The notes under the pieces are model-generated. The model saw only the letters and a list, made by a program, of their open reading frames with translations. It was not told where the DNA came from and searched no databases. The translations under genes were made by a program, and so were the position numbers. Positions 27,057 through 36,059 of a stretch of 64,000 bases of DNA are shown here, in pieces. The stretch spans positions 1 to 64,000 of the forward strand of contig CAWDMN010000004.1 of NCBI GenBank assembly GCA_963803155.1. The letters run 5' to 3'. Positions within the stretch are counted from its first letter, which is position 1; each line of letters begins with the position of its first letter. This stretch comes from CAWDMN01 sp963803155. Lineage in GTDB: Bacteria > Acidobacteriota > Terriglobia > Versatilivoradales > Versatilivoraceae.

Positions 27057-27484
27057 TCTCCAAAAAATGATGTCAGGATCAGCGGAAGTGGATCCGGCAA
27101 GATGTGAGGTTTATCCCACAATCTGCCCCATCCCACATTGATTGATTCAGCAAATCAATCCTAGCATATCCCGAAACAAGGGTGCTGAGACATTTCACCA
27201 TGCCAGAGCTCTTCCTCCAAGAACTCAGCCGGGCCAGGCAACACACGCGGGATCGCCGGTCCCATGCGCAAAAGTGGAGCGGGGGCTCCCACGCACGCTC
27301 GCCGAGAAGACGGGATCCGTTTGGCATTCGAGCTGATTCCCCTTCTGCGCTGCGGCCTTTCAGCACATCACTCTTAAATGCATTCCCCTCAAACCCACAA
27401 CTTGACTAGAGTATTCAGCCACCGCATAATCTGACATTCACCATCGGTGAATCCGTTCATAAATGCCAAAGGAGGTCAGGAAAG
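27057..27484. other. Divergent intergenic region with repeat fragments
   Basis: About 430 bp that must carry promoters for the leftward hydrolase and rightward lactonase genes. At 27,268-27,315 an AAAAGTGGAGCGGG fragment also seen near 9,458 recurs. AAAGGAGGT at 27,470-27,478 is the lactonase ribosome-binding site. No other element is clear. Confidence 0.4.
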
Positions 27485-28738
27485 ATGCAGAGGCAACATA
27501 ATTTTCAGGGTGAAACTTCGCGCCGAGGTTTTTTGAAGGGCGCCATGGTTCTTGGCTCGCTCGGGCCAAAAATCGCTTGGGCACAGAAGAACCAGGCGAA
27601 ATCGGTAAAGGGATCGATTCTGGCTTATGTAGGGACTTACAGTTCGCCGCAAGGGCCTGAAGGGAGCAAGGGGAATGGGCAGGGCATTTGCCTGTTTCAA
27701 ATGGATCCTTCCACCGGGGCATTATCGCTGCGCAAGCTTTTTAAGAATGGCTTCAACCCCTCTTGGCTGACCTTCGATTCCTCCCGAACTCACTTATATT
27801 CGGCAAATGAAACCCAAGATTACCAAGGCACGAAATCCGGCTCGGTGAGCGCATATTCGATCGACCGCGCCAGTGGTGATTTGACGCTGCTCAACACGGT
27901 CAGTTCAGAAGGGGCTGGCCCTTGTCACCTAAGCATACATTCTTCCGGCAAATTTGCTTTGGTAGCCAACTACTACGGGGGAACCATCGCGGTCCTTCCC
28001 ATCCGGTCGAAGGGAGAGCTTGGCCCGGCCACTGATGTCAAAGAGGACAAGGGCACGGTAGGCCCGATCCATTCTGCCAGCGCGCCTCCCGGAAGCTTTG
28101 CCATCAGCGGCCATGAGCGCACACATGCCCATATGATTGAATCGGACCCCGCGGGAAAATTTGTCCTGAGCAGCGATCTGGGAATGGACCGGATCTTCAT
28201 TTGGAAATTCGATGTCGAGAAGGGGAAACTCTACCCCAACGATCCAGCGTCGGTTTCGCTGCCTCCGGGCGATGGTCCGCGTCATTTCACTTTCCATCAA
28301 AATGGCCGGTGGTTTTATTCGTTGCAGGAAGAAGGCTCCACGGTGGTGCTTTTCGACTATGACGCTCCGGGCGGAAAGCTGACCGCACGGCAAACCATAT
28401 CCACCCTGCCGAAGGGCTTCGGAGGCACCAATTTCACTTCGGAGATTGTGGTTTCCCCTGACGGGAAATTCCTCTATGCCGCTAATCGGTTGCACGATAG
28501 CATTGCATATTTTTCCATCGCTTCAAACGGCACGCTCACTCTTATTGGAGAAGAGTGGACCCGGGGGGATTATCCGCGCAGCTTTAATTTCGATCCCACG
28601 GGGAATTTCCTCTACTCATGCAACCAGAGGGGCGATGCCATTGCGGCATTCCGAGTCAATCGGCAGAGTGGAGCCCTCACGTTTACCGGACAAATCACGC
28701 CGGTGGGCACTCCGGCGATCATCATCTTTCTCACTTGA
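27485..28738 (+). CDS. Exported lactonase of the 6-phosphogluconolactonase beta-propeller family
   Basis: 417 residues. A Tat leader (TSRRGFLKGAMVLGSLGPKIAWAQ region) is followed by a seven-bladed beta-propeller with repeated 'G.F....N...' strands. Family signs are LAYVGTYSS at the mature N-terminus, AYSIDRASGDL, HMIESDPAGKFVLSSDLGMD and GDGPRHFTFHQNGRW. Cytoplasmic relatives (Pgl/YbhE type) hydrolyse 6-phosphogluconolactone; the exported form probably acts on another sugar lactone, since sugar phosphates are not expected outside. A strong AAAGGAGGT lies upstream. A globin gene follows 158 nt downstream. Confidence 0.88.
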   Translation: MQRQHNFQGETSRRGFLKGAMVLGSLGPKIAWAQKNQAKSVKGSILAYVGTYSSPQGPEGSKGNGQGICLFQMDPSTGALSLRKLFKNGFNPSWLTFDSSRTHLYSANETQDYQGTKSGSVSAYSIDRASGDLTLLNTVSSEGAGPCHLSIHSSGKFALVANYYGGTIAVLPIRSKGELGPATDVKEDKGTVGPIHSASAPPGSFAISGHERTHAHMIESDPAGKFVLSSDLGMDRIFIWKFDVEKGKLYPNDPASVSLPPGDGPRHFTFHQNGRWFYSLQEEGSTVVLFDYDAPGGKLTARQTISTLPKGFGGTNFTSEIVVSPDGKFLYAANRLHDSIAYFSIASNGTLTLIGEEWTRGDYPRSFNFDPTGNFLYSCNQRGDAIAAFRVNRQSGALTFTGQITPVGTPAIIIFLT

Positions 28739-28896
28739 GAGCTTTCCTCTAATTTCATGCGATCAACCATTGTGTCAGAATAATATTGACTCCTGATGAG
28801 AGGTTTTTAGATGGCCAATTGATTGATCCATTCAAGCCAGCATCAGGCTCAATTCCATCTGCCGCGGCGGCAGGTCTGATTAAATTGGAGGAACAC

Positions 28897-29352
28897 ATGA
28901 GGATAAAATTCTCGCGGTTGGCTTTAAGTCTCGCCGTCGCATCGGTTGTGGCCGGTTTACTGGCCTTCTCACAGGGAAAGCAGACCCTTTATCAAAGGAT
29001 TGGGGGTTATGACAAAATCGCCGCCATCGCCCGCGATTACTTCGATCTGAACAGAAGCGATCCGCGGATGAGTCGCTTCTCGGGCGGCCGCGGCCAGGAT
29101 TCGCTCAAGCGCGCGCGCCAGCTGTTGATTGACCAGCTCTGTGCGCTATCAGGGGGGCCCTGCATTTATATTGGCCGAGATATGAAGACGGCCCATGGAG
29201 GGCTCGGGATTTCCAGCAAAGATTGGGAAGCAACCATGAATCACCTGGCTGTCGCGCTGGACAAGAACAAGATCCCACAAAAAGAGAAAGACGAATTGTT
29301 GGCCATCGTCGATGGTTACCGCAAAGATATCGTGGAAAAATCCGCGCCTTGA
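28897..29352 (+). CDS. Exported group-I truncated hemoglobin
   Basis: 151 residues. The ATG at 28897 has TTGGAGG upstream, and the first 27 residues form a signal peptide or anchor (LALSLAVASVVAGLLAF). The globin domain begins TLYQRIGGYDKIAAIA, includes SGGPCIYIGRDMKTAHGGLGI with the proximal His in KTAHGG, and ends DIVEKSAP. Truncated globins bind O2 or NO through heme. Most are cytoplasmic, so an exported one suggests NO/O2 handling in the periplasm; that is inference. It is downstream of the lactonase gene, possibly by chance. Confidence 0.88.
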   Translation: MRIKFSRLALSLAVASVVAGLLAFSQGKQTLYQRIGGYDKIAAIARDYFDLNRSDPRMSRFSGGRGQDSLKRARQLLIDQLCALSGGPCIYIGRDMKTAHGGLGISSKDWEATMNHLAVALDKNKIPQKEKDELLAIVDGYRKDIVEKSAP

Positions 29353-29688
29353 CGGAGGCTCAACTACACACAAATCTCGACTATTGTGGTGGGGGAGGAT
29401 ATCAAGACGGGCCGTCTGCTTTGGACAGCGCCCCCGTCACAACTTGCACGACTTCATGTCGAAGGCTCCCGAAGTGGAATCCTTTCTCATTTATCCGCCG
29501 GAATCATTACCCATTCTGGGTGAGGATGAAAATGGGACGATAGAGACGGCCTGCCCTCAGGCCGACTAAGCACGTTTGGCAAACCCGGGCGGAGTGGGGG
29601 CACCCCGCCTCCATCCACGCTTTTTCCTGGAGAGCCGCACAAGCCATTGCGGCCGACACAACAAAATGATGAAGAGCGGTTTTGACCA

Positions 29689-29766
29689 GTAGGGACGGTT
29701 CGCCGAGCCGTCCCCCTGCGCAAAGCAAAGCTGGCGCAGGCGGCGCTTTCGGCGAAAGCGCCCTAC
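29689..29766. repeat. Cloverleaf-shaped repeat, copy 1
   Basis: Outer arms GTAGGG (29689-29694) and CCCTAC (29761-29766) enclose three hairpins: GGGACGG/CCGTCCC, CTGCGC/GCGCAG and GGCGCTTTC/GAAAGCGCC. The plan matches the element at 52,478. It lies in the 677-bp gap 29,353-30,029, which has no convincing gene. Confidence 0.75.
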
Positions 29767-29822
29767 CTGTGGGCGCAGTTGGCTTGAATGACACCGCTGT
29801 TGATTTTTCAATTACTTGCCGC

Positions 29823-29880
29823 GATTTTCTTAGGAACTCCACATGCCAGCACGGCTGGCTCGACAAGAGAATGAAAATTT
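29823..29880. repeat. Dispersed repeat G, copy 1
   Basis: 58 nt beginning GATTTTCT and ending GATGAAAATTT-like, with CATGCCAGCACGG in the middle. It aligns without gaps to 41,915-41,972, about 48 of 58 bases the same by eye. It is followed at once by a CCCCCTTTGAAGGGGG hairpin. Confidence 0.65.
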
Positions 29881-30029
29881 ATTCCCCCTTTGAAGGGGGA
29901 TTTTCTAGGGAGCGATTGTGCTCGGTGGAATGGATTTTCAAAACCATGCGGGAGAATGATCATCCTGCTCTTTGAGACCGGTATGCGCAACGGACCAACC
30001 TTGTTTAATCCTCAGCCCTGTCCAATCCC

Positions 30030-30608
30030 TTATTGCGAATGGACATGTTTTGATAAAACGCGCGCCACGGAATTATTGGAGGATAATTGGCGAAGCTTGA
30101 GATCAAGTCCTTGAACCACGTACCGGTCCAGCCCTGCCATGGGTCGAGAGGGCGTTGCTCCCCTGTACAATGTCCGCATCACGGCTTCGCCCAAATCTTG
30201 TTTGGAATAATGCGAACGCCGCACCCGGCAAATGGCCGATTGAATGTTCCAGGACAAATCGGAACCGGCTTTGTCCCCGCTGAATGAAGGAGAGGTGGGC
30301 AGCACTGGCCCCGGTTGATTTCTTTGAACGGACACCAATGCCTGTTCGATAGTGCGGCTGGTGACGCGGCCTATCGAGGGTCGATCATTGTAACGCAACA
30401 TTAGAATAGCGCCAAAACTCAAAAGCAGCATGGCCGCGCATCCTCCCCAGATCCAAGTGCGGGTCAGGTGCAGGGTCGAGGAGTGTCCGGACACTTTACC
30501 GGTTTGACTGGGTGAAAGGGAGATGGGAGAAAGGCGAAAATGCCGCAATGCTTGCTGCTTTTCAGATTCAATTGCTTTATCTATCAGTGGGTCGAATTCG
30601 TCATTCAT
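30030..30608 (-). CDS. Probable anti-sigma factor, single-pass membrane protein
   Basis: 192 residues. The cytoplasmic N-terminus (about 1-50) carries charged helices; one membrane helix lies at about 51-72 (TWIWGGCAAMLLLSFGAILM). The rest is periplasmic. It overlaps the ECF sigma-factor gene by 8 nt, the common layout for a sigma/anti-sigma pair, so it likely holds that sigma factor at the membrane until a signal arrives. The N-terminus lacks the HxxxCxxC zinc motif of ZAS proteins, and no other anti-sigma family is recognised, so the call is contextual. Confidence 0.7.
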   Translation of the reverse strand: MNDEFDPLIDKAIESEKQQALRHFRLSPISLSPSQTGKVSGHSSTLHLTRTWIWGGCAAMLLLSFGAILMLRYNDRPSIGRVTSRTIEQALVSVQRNQPGPVLPTSPSFSGDKAGSDLSWNIQSAICRVRRSHYSKQDLGEAVMRTLYRGATPSRPMAGLDRYVVQGLDLKLRQLSSNNSVARVLSKHVHSQ

Positions 30609-31164
30609 GGAATCCTCCTCCCTCCATTGCTTTCTTCACCAGCGTCCGAGCGCGAGACAAGCGCGACATGACAGTTCCAACATTGAGGTCTAAGGATTGT
30701 GCAATCTCATCGTAGGACAATTCTCCATAAGCTCTCAAGACAAAAACCTCACGCAATTTATTGGGCAATCGCTCAACCGCTCCTTTAACCTGGAGGATTT
30801 GTTCCCGCATTTCAAAGAGAGCCTCCGGATTTTTATCGTGGCTTCTCTCCTCCACCTCTTCTAGCCAAAGGAGCCGCCGCCACTTCTGAGCACGCAGATG
30901 ATCCAAACAGATATTCCGGGTCAAGCGGCAAAGCCAAGCTTTCGCGGCCTCGGGTTGCCGCAACTGGTGCAGCCGCTGCTGAGCTTGCAGGTAGGCCTCC
31001 TGAGCCAGTTCCTGGGCATCCCATTGGTTATGGGAAAACCCGAGGCATATCAGGAAGACCGTGTCCTGATATGCCAGCAAGGCTTCCATCCCAACCGGTT
31101 GATTGCCTGGGCCTGCATCTGGGATAGCCACTATTGTGCTCGGATCTGACATGGGAGTTTTCAC
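30601..31164 (-). CDS. ECF-type RNA polymerase sigma factor
   Basis: 187 residues. Region 2 spans AQELAQEAYLQAQQRLHQL and AWLCRLTRNICLDHLRAQKW (core and -10 contacts); region 4 is KLREVFVLRAYGELSYDEIAQ with VGTVMSRLSRARTLVKKAM (-35 recognition helix). There is no extra C-terminal domain. It directs RNA polymerase to a small extracytoplasmic-response regulon. It is the middle gene of three on this strand, 24 nt after the secreted-protein gene and overlapping the probable anti-sigma gene by 8 nt. No clear Shine-Dalgarno marks the start; Met1 or Met5 could be used. Confidence 0.94.
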   Translation of the reverse strand: MKTPMSDPSTIVAIPDAGPGNQPVGMEALLAYQDTVFLICLGFSHNQWDAQELAQEAYLQAQQRLHQLRQPEAAKAWLCRLTRNICLDHLRAQKWRRLLWLEEVEERSHDKNPEALFEMREQILQVKGAVERLPNKLREVFVLRAYGELSYDEIAQSLDLNVGTVMSRLSRARTLVKKAMEGGGFHE

Positions 31165-31188
31165 ACTTAATGCGCTGATGTTATCTTG

Positions 31189-31653
31189 CTACTTCCCCTT
31201 TTTTTGATCCAGGTACTTTTTCAGGTTTTCCAGTTCTTTGGTGATCGCCTGAGCCGTCATCGCCAAATCGGCATGACCCGTCCCCTCCACTTTTTGACCG
31301 GTGACATCTCTCACAAAAGCCGCACATTCCGGCCCCGAAATCGGGACTAAAATTTCTGCATTGTCGTCAATGATGACCAGTTTGATGACTCGAAGTATCC
31401 TTGAATATCGGTCAAAAAATTGTTGGTCGATCCGTTGTTCCGCTTTCGCCTGCCTAGCCGTCACCATCATTTCACTGATGGCGGTGTTGATCTGGTTATA
31501 AGATGTATCAGGGGAATTTGCCATTTGATTGAATAGTGTTACGAGTTTGTCCACCAGCACATAGCCGGCTTGTTCCGCCGCCAGAGCTGATTGTCCCGCC
31601 AGAAGGATGGCCAGAATAGCCATGCTAATCCCAATTTTCCATGAACGAATCAT
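31189..31653 (-). CDS. Secreted small protein at the head of the ECF operon, function unknown
   Basis: 154 residues. GGAGG lies 5 nt before the ATG at 31653. A signal peptide (KIGISMAILAILLAGQSALA) ends at AA-EQ. The mature part is helical, with a short beta segment VIKLVIIDDNAEILVPI and a basic tail. No family is recognised. It lies 24 nt upstream of the sigma-factor gene, so it is probably co-transcribed and may be part of the signalling input or the main regulon product; both are guesses. Confidence 0.75.
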   Translation of the reverse strand: MIRSWKIGISMAILAILLAGQSALAAEQAGYVLVDKLVTLFNQMANSPDTSYNQINTAISEMMVTARQAKAEQRIDQQFFDRYSRILRVIKLVIIDDNAEILVPISGPECAAFVRDVTGQKVEGTGHADLAMTAQAITKELENLKKYLDQKKGK

Positions 31654-32162
31654 AAGATCCTCCAAAATTGAAAGATGAACAACGGAACTCAGGTGCTGCT
31701 AAATTACCAGAGGATTTCATCGGGATTCGACAAAAACTCTTGGGACCAGGGAGCCGGCTTCCCCGGCAACTTCTTTGAGGCAAATCCAAGCAACCGTTTC
31801 CGTCCGTTCTCATCCCTTAAGACGGAAATAAGGAAAAAATATTCCCTCATTCCATTAAAAAAAGTGAATTAGCTTCCCTCGTTGAGATTCAGGGATTCTA
31901 TCGGGAGGCAAAATCAGCCCAGCCTGCCGCTGCAGGATTTTTGGACGAAACTTTAGTAAGGAGAGGGCTGAGGAAAATGTCTATCACATTTAACCAACCT
32001 GTTCGCTAATTCATTTTCGGCCCCATGCTGGCCAATCCAGAGCCCAAATAACATCGACCACGAAGCACCTGACGAGCACGAAGAAAGCTTTTCCCCAACA
32101 ACAACTGCCTCTCCGCTTCCTTCGCGCTCTATGGTGAATAAAGCCGGGCCAGAGGAAGCTGA
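31654..32162. other. Intergenic region upstream of the ECF operon
   Basis: About 510 bp between two leftward transcription units: upstream of the ECF operon and downstream of the oxidoreductase gene. It should hold the ECF operon promoter, but no GGAAC-type -35 with matching -10 was evident. No gene is seen. Confidence 0.35.
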
Positions 32163-33530
32163 TTATAATTTCCAGCCATTACGATACGGAATGTGGAGCA
32201 AATCGTTAGCTTTGGCATTGTTGGCAAACTTTAGGTTCTTGGCATCCCATTCCAGTCTCTGTTCTTTCATCCGGATGGCAATCATTCCCAGCAGAACCAT
32301 CTCCGTCAACGCTCCGCCATACTCAAAAGTGGAACTGGCTGGCCTGCCATTGACTCCTTCTTTGCAGGCGCGCAACCAATCCCCTTCATGCCCATCTTTG
32401 ACTCTCGGGATAGTTTTTTCCGGGCGTTTGTAACCCTGCATGCGCTTCTCCGGGATCAGACGCAATCCATCGGCGCCATGCGATCCATGCACAAGTGTCC
32501 CCCGATCGCCAATGAGGATGGCGCCGCTGGAAGGCAAGCTTCTCCCTTCTTCCAGCTCTTCCGGCGGGGGAGGCATAAGGCGGCCATCGTACCAGGTCAA
32601 ATTTACCGGAGGCTTGTTTCCGCGTTCCGGGAATTTAAATCGGACAATGGAAGCTCTGGGAAAAGTCTGCGAGCTAACCTCTGGTTCCCAGTGAGTCGAG
32701 GTCGCTTCTATGCTTTGGGGGGCGCCCAGATCCAATGCCCAAAAGGCAGGATCGAGGATGTGACATCCCATATCACCCAGGGCTCCTGTTCCAAAATCGA
32801 GCCAAGCCCTCCATTTCAACGGATGATAATCCGGGTGATAGGCCCGGTAGGCAACCGGTCCCAACCATAGATCCCAATCTAGACTCTCCGGCACAGGTGG
32901 GGTATCTTTGGATTTTGCTTGCACGGCAAAGTTCGACCATGGATCGCCGCCCACCGGCCGGTCGGTCCAGGCATGCACTTCCCGGACATCGCCGATGACT
33001 CCGTCGGCCAGCCACTCTTTCAGTAGACGGATATGTTCTGCGGAGTGTCCCTGATTGCCCATCTGCGTCTGGACTTTAAAGCGCCTGGCCGCCTCGATGA
33101 TCTTCCTGGCTTCAAAAACCGTGTGGGTCAAGGGCTTCTGACAATAGACATGTTTCCCTGCCTCCATGACAGCCATGGTAATGACGGCATGAGTGTGATC
33201 CGGAGTGGCGATGATTACCGCATCGATATCCTTTTCCTTTTCCAGCATGACGCGGTAGTCCTTGTAGACTCTGGCTTTCGGATAGCGTTTGAAAACCGGC
33301 GCCGCATAATCACTGTCGACATCGCAAAGCGCTACGATGTTTTCACTTTCACAAGCTTTCAAATTTCCGCCCCCCATTCCGCCGACTCCAATGCCCGCAA
33401 TGTTGAGTTTATTACTGGGGGCATCGGAACCCAGCAACCGGCTGGGAATGTAATGAAAGGAAAAGGCCGTGAGAGCAGAGGCCGAGACAAATTGCCTCCT
33501 TGAGACTGGATGATTCCTTTTTTCTGGCAT
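32163..33530 (-). CDS. Exported Gfo/Idh/MocA-family oxidoreductase
   Basis: 455 residues from the ATG at 33530 (AGGAGA upstream); a longer frame from 33650 adds a non-conserved leader. A Tat-type signal (VSRRQFVSASALTAFSFHYI) precedes a Rossmann domain with IAGIGVGGMGGGN, and the family motif CQKPLTHT, the E/C-KP loop that positions the active-site Lys. The C-terminal alpha/beta domain includes GDMGCHILDPAFWALDLG. Such enzymes oxidise or reduce sugars with tightly bound NAD(P); the exported group includes Tat-dependent glycoside-modifying members. Substrate is unknown. It stands alone. Confidence 0.93.
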   Translation of the reverse strand: MPEKRNHPVSRRQFVSASALTAFSFHYIPSRLLGSDAPSNKLNIAGIGVGGMGGGNLKACESENIVALCDVDSDYAAPVFKRYPKARVYKDYRVMLEKEKDIDAVIIATPDHTHAVITMAVMEAGKHVYCQKPLTHTVFEARKIIEAARRFKVQTQMGNQGHSAEHIRLLKEWLADGVIGDVREVHAWTDRPVGGDPWSNFAVQAKSKDTPPVPESLDWDLWLGPVAYRAYHPDYHPLKWRAWLDFGTGALGDMGCHILDPAFWALDLGAPQSIEATSTHWEPEVSSQTFPRASIVRFKFPERGNKPPVNLTWYDGRLMPPPPEELEEGRSLPSSGAILIGDRGTLVHGSHGADGLRLIPEKRMQGYKRPEKTIPRVKDGHEGDWLRACKEGVNGRPASSTFEYGGALTEMVLLGMIAIRMKEQRLEWDAKNLKFANNAKANDLLHIPYRNGWKL

Positions 33531-33761
33531 GAGGAAATCTCCTGTTTTTAATAAGAATGAGTGAATCTGTTTGATTCGCCTTCTCTCCACGCAACGGGGA
33601 GAAGGCTTCTTTCCCACCCTAAATACTCGATGCCAATCCAATTTGTTCATTTCGCACCGATATTTTATTTGCGCGCGCTAATTCCGGCCGAACGTTATGC
33701 ACAATGAAATTCAACTCGAAAAATTCCGCTTATTAAGCTCTAAGGAAGCTTGGGTAGCACA

Positions 33762-33784
33762 AAAAAACCGCGATGGATCGCGGG
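33762..33784 (-). terminator. Intrinsic terminator of the PilZ gene
   Basis: Read on the minus strand, CCGCGA-TCCA-TCGCGG forms a 6-bp GC-rich stem followed directly by seven T. It lies 34 nt past the PilZ stop codon, the expected place and orientation. This is the clearest classical terminator in the window. Confidence 0.85.
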
Positions 33785-33818
33785 GAAAATAATCTGGTTT
33801 TATTTTGATGTGTTCTGA

Positions 33819-34208
33819 TTATTTTTTTGCCCGTTTCCTGATTCCGGCGTGGCTGCGAAATTCTTTTTCAACTTTTAAAACCTGGTCGGTATTTTTTAAA
33901 ACCAGTTCGCGCAGGTGTCCAAAACCTTCCACCTCAATTTGAGTGAATTCAACGGCCATTCCCTCACTGGTGAGTCGCTGGACGCGCCCATCAGTCTCAA
34001 TTTTGGGGGCCTCAGGACCCTCCCCCAGAAATATGGAGATCTTGCACTCCGTTCCCACGGGAAGCTGTTTGGGCGACTCCAGGAATATACCGTTCATGCT
34101 CACATCACGAATCTCCTGCTTGGGCCACACTTCCCCCTGCGCCGAGAGCTCAATCTCCATTTTGGTTAGAACTCGAGTAAACTCCCGTTGGTTTTGCGAT
34201 TTTCTCAT
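33819..34208 (-). CDS. PilZ-domain protein
   Basis: 129 residues, a stand-alone PilZ domain. The cyclic-di-GMP motif RxxxR corresponds to QREFTRV near the N-terminus, and the D/NxSxxG motif to DVSMNGIFLES. Beta strands follow (CKISIFLGE, GRVQRLTSEGMAVEFTQ). The C-terminus is basic (SHAGIRKRAKK). It probably reports c-di-GMP to motility, secretion or surface functions; the partner cannot be read. It ends at a classical terminator. It is not in an operon. Confidence 0.9.
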   Translation of the reverse strand: MRKSQNQREFTRVLTKMEIELSAQGEVWPKQEIRDVSMNGIFLESPKQLPVGTECKISIFLGEGPEAPKIETDGRVQRLTSEGMAVEFTQIEVEGFGHLRELVLKNTDQVLKVEKEFRSHAGIRKRAKK

Positions 34209-34336
34209 AGTCTTATCAACCTTTCTGCGCCTCTCCAGTGCCTGCGGCAGCCCGAATGTTTCTTTTTGTCGAGGAAGATTTGCCTACCAGGTAGGATATT
34301 AAACCAAATGGAAGGTGCAAAGCGTAAAAAGATTTT

Positions 34337-34540
34337 GGCTGCAATTTAAAGTGCGACAGGGCGAACCAAGTCGCATCGATCGGCTAAGCTGAGCAATAGC
34401 CTGGAGGGTGAGGCTCCCGCTTAGGCGGACTCCGCCTGCCGAACCGGCCTGAATAGGGATGGCACACACGGATGGCTCGCCCTCCCGTGCCTCCCATCCC
34501 TTGGCAGACTCTCTATCCTGGCACACCTTGAATTACACCC
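34337..34540. repeat. TIR-bounded repeat element, copy D
   Basis: Left end GGCTGCAATTTAAAGTGCGA and right end CACCTTGAATTACACCC are inverted repeats. The core matches copy C in opposite orientation, with about 65 extra bases near 34,415-34,480 that include the GGCGGACTCCGCC hairpin. It fills much of the gap before radC. Confidence 0.72.
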
Positions 34541-34712
34541 AAAGATTTCAGACCTATTCAATTCATTTGCGCCTTCAAACCTTTGCCACGGACTGCCGCC
34601 GGAGATTTTCAGCTCTTCGCTCTGTCTTACCGGTTTGCGGCGCAAAGGGGAACGCGCTCCCCCTGACGCGTTGCCTGGCGGCGACTGCGACGATCCGATA
34701 GACCATTATGCA

Positions 34713-35420
34713 TTAGAGCTGATTTTTTTCGGCAAAACTATAGTACGAGTTGGCCCCGATGACGAGATGATCGAGCAGGCGGAGTTCCATGAGCTGGCAG
34801 GCTGATTTGAGATCCCCCGTGATTTTATGGTCCTCCTGACTGGGCTCCGGAACTCCGGAGGGGTGATTGTGGGCGGCAATCAAAGCCGCCGCGCCCAGAG
34901 CCAAGGCCCGCTTTACTATTTCCCGCGGAAAAACGCTGGCGGTGTCGATGGTTCCGTGGAAAAGTTCTTCGATGGCCAGGACGCGGTGTTTGGTGTCGAG
35001 GAAAACCACTGCGAATATTTCCTGGTCCCGATCTCTCAAGCACTGCGCGAGGAGCTGATAAACATCCTGGGCGCATTCCACAAATCCAGTCCGCTTGATT
35101 TTCTCCTCCAGCCAACGCCGATTGAGTTCAGCCACGGCCCGCAGAGTGGCAATCTTGGCATCTCCCAATCCTTTGATTTGCTTTAGGTCCAGGGAAGAAG
35201 CTTTAAAAAGGCCCCTTAATCCTCCAAACTGTCGCAGCAGCTCGCGAGCCAACTCTACAACATTTTTCCCCCGCACTCCCACCCGCAAAAAGATGGCCAG
35301 CAATTCCGCGTCACTGAGCGCCTCTGGGCCCTGCCGGAGCAAGCGCTCGCGTGGACGCTCCGCCTCGGGCCAATAACTGACCCAGTTTTCATGGACAACT
35401 CGCTTGGATTGGCTAGTCAT
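34713..35420 (-). CDS. radC: RadC-family JAB/MPN-domain protein
   Basis: 235 residues, the family length. The N-terminal helix-hairpin-helix-like part has RERLLRQGPEALSDAELLAIFLRVGVRGKNV and GLRGLFKASSLDLKQIKGLGDAK. The C-terminal JAMM metallo-domain carries AAHNHPSGVPEPSQED (HxH...D metal ligands) and VFLDTKHRVLA. Despite the name, a DNA-repair role is not established; a metal-dependent deubiquitinase-like fold is the solid part. No adjacent operon partner. Confidence 0.95.
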   Translation of the reverse strand: MTSQSKRVVHENWVSYWPEAERPRERLLRQGPEALSDAELLAIFLRVGVRGKNVVELARELLRQFGGLRGLFKASSLDLKQIKGLGDAKIATLRAVAELNRRWLEEKIKRTGFVECAQDVYQLLAQCLRDRDQEIFAVVFLDTKHRVLAIEELFHGTIDTASVFPREIVKRALALGAAALIAAHNHPSGVPEPSQEDHKITGDLKSACQLMELRLLDHLVIGANSYYSFAEKNQL

Positions 35421-36059
35421 TGATTTTCAAAATGGGGAATGGATTTTTTGCAACCACACCGCATCGGAGATATATCCTCTGATCAAAGTACGTACAAAGC
35501 AGATTTCTTTGTCATGACTCGCAGACCGCCATGGCTCTGGCCTCTCGCATCCGTGGCTTGAGGCGTCATATGCCGCCATGACAATGCGTCCGAGTAAAAA
35601 CCTCCCCCAGCCTACCGGACGAATTCTGATCGATGGTAGCTAATAGTGTAGCCTTACCTTCTCATATTGGGAAGAAGGTTCTTGAATAGATATCCGGGGA
35701 GAAGATGTGGCATCAAAATCTCGTTTAGCCCTGTTCTTGAAGATGATAGAGTACCTTCTGGCAATTGGCTGGAGAATCAATGGATCTCACTTCAGACATA
35801 CAAACCATGCTTAAAGTAAAGCTGGGCCGATCGCTCGTTGACACTTCGCGCTTTTGGCATGGCAAACTTGCGCAACCCGGCAAGTCGAAATAGCACGAAG
35901 CGTCAGCGAGTGATCAGGGTGGCGGCACAAAACCATGCTGTCAAATTCTTACGGAAGCTAAAGAGAAAGTGGCCGGGGCTGAGTAATTACAAAAAAGCAA
36001 ATCACGGCGGAATTGACGGAACTCCTCTCTTTAGGGACCTTCCTCAACATTGAAAAATT
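35421..36059. other. Intergenic region upstream of radC and the ATPase gene
   Basis: About 640 bp between divergent genes. Short frames here have no ribosome-binding site or recognisable domain, including one at 35,838-36,053 that starts from a non-ATG codon. No hairpin of note. Confidence 0.4.

Noticed and set aside
35838..36053. Rightward 71-codon basic frame before the ATPase gene
   Set aside because: Non-ATG start, no ribosome-binding site, no recognisable domain.
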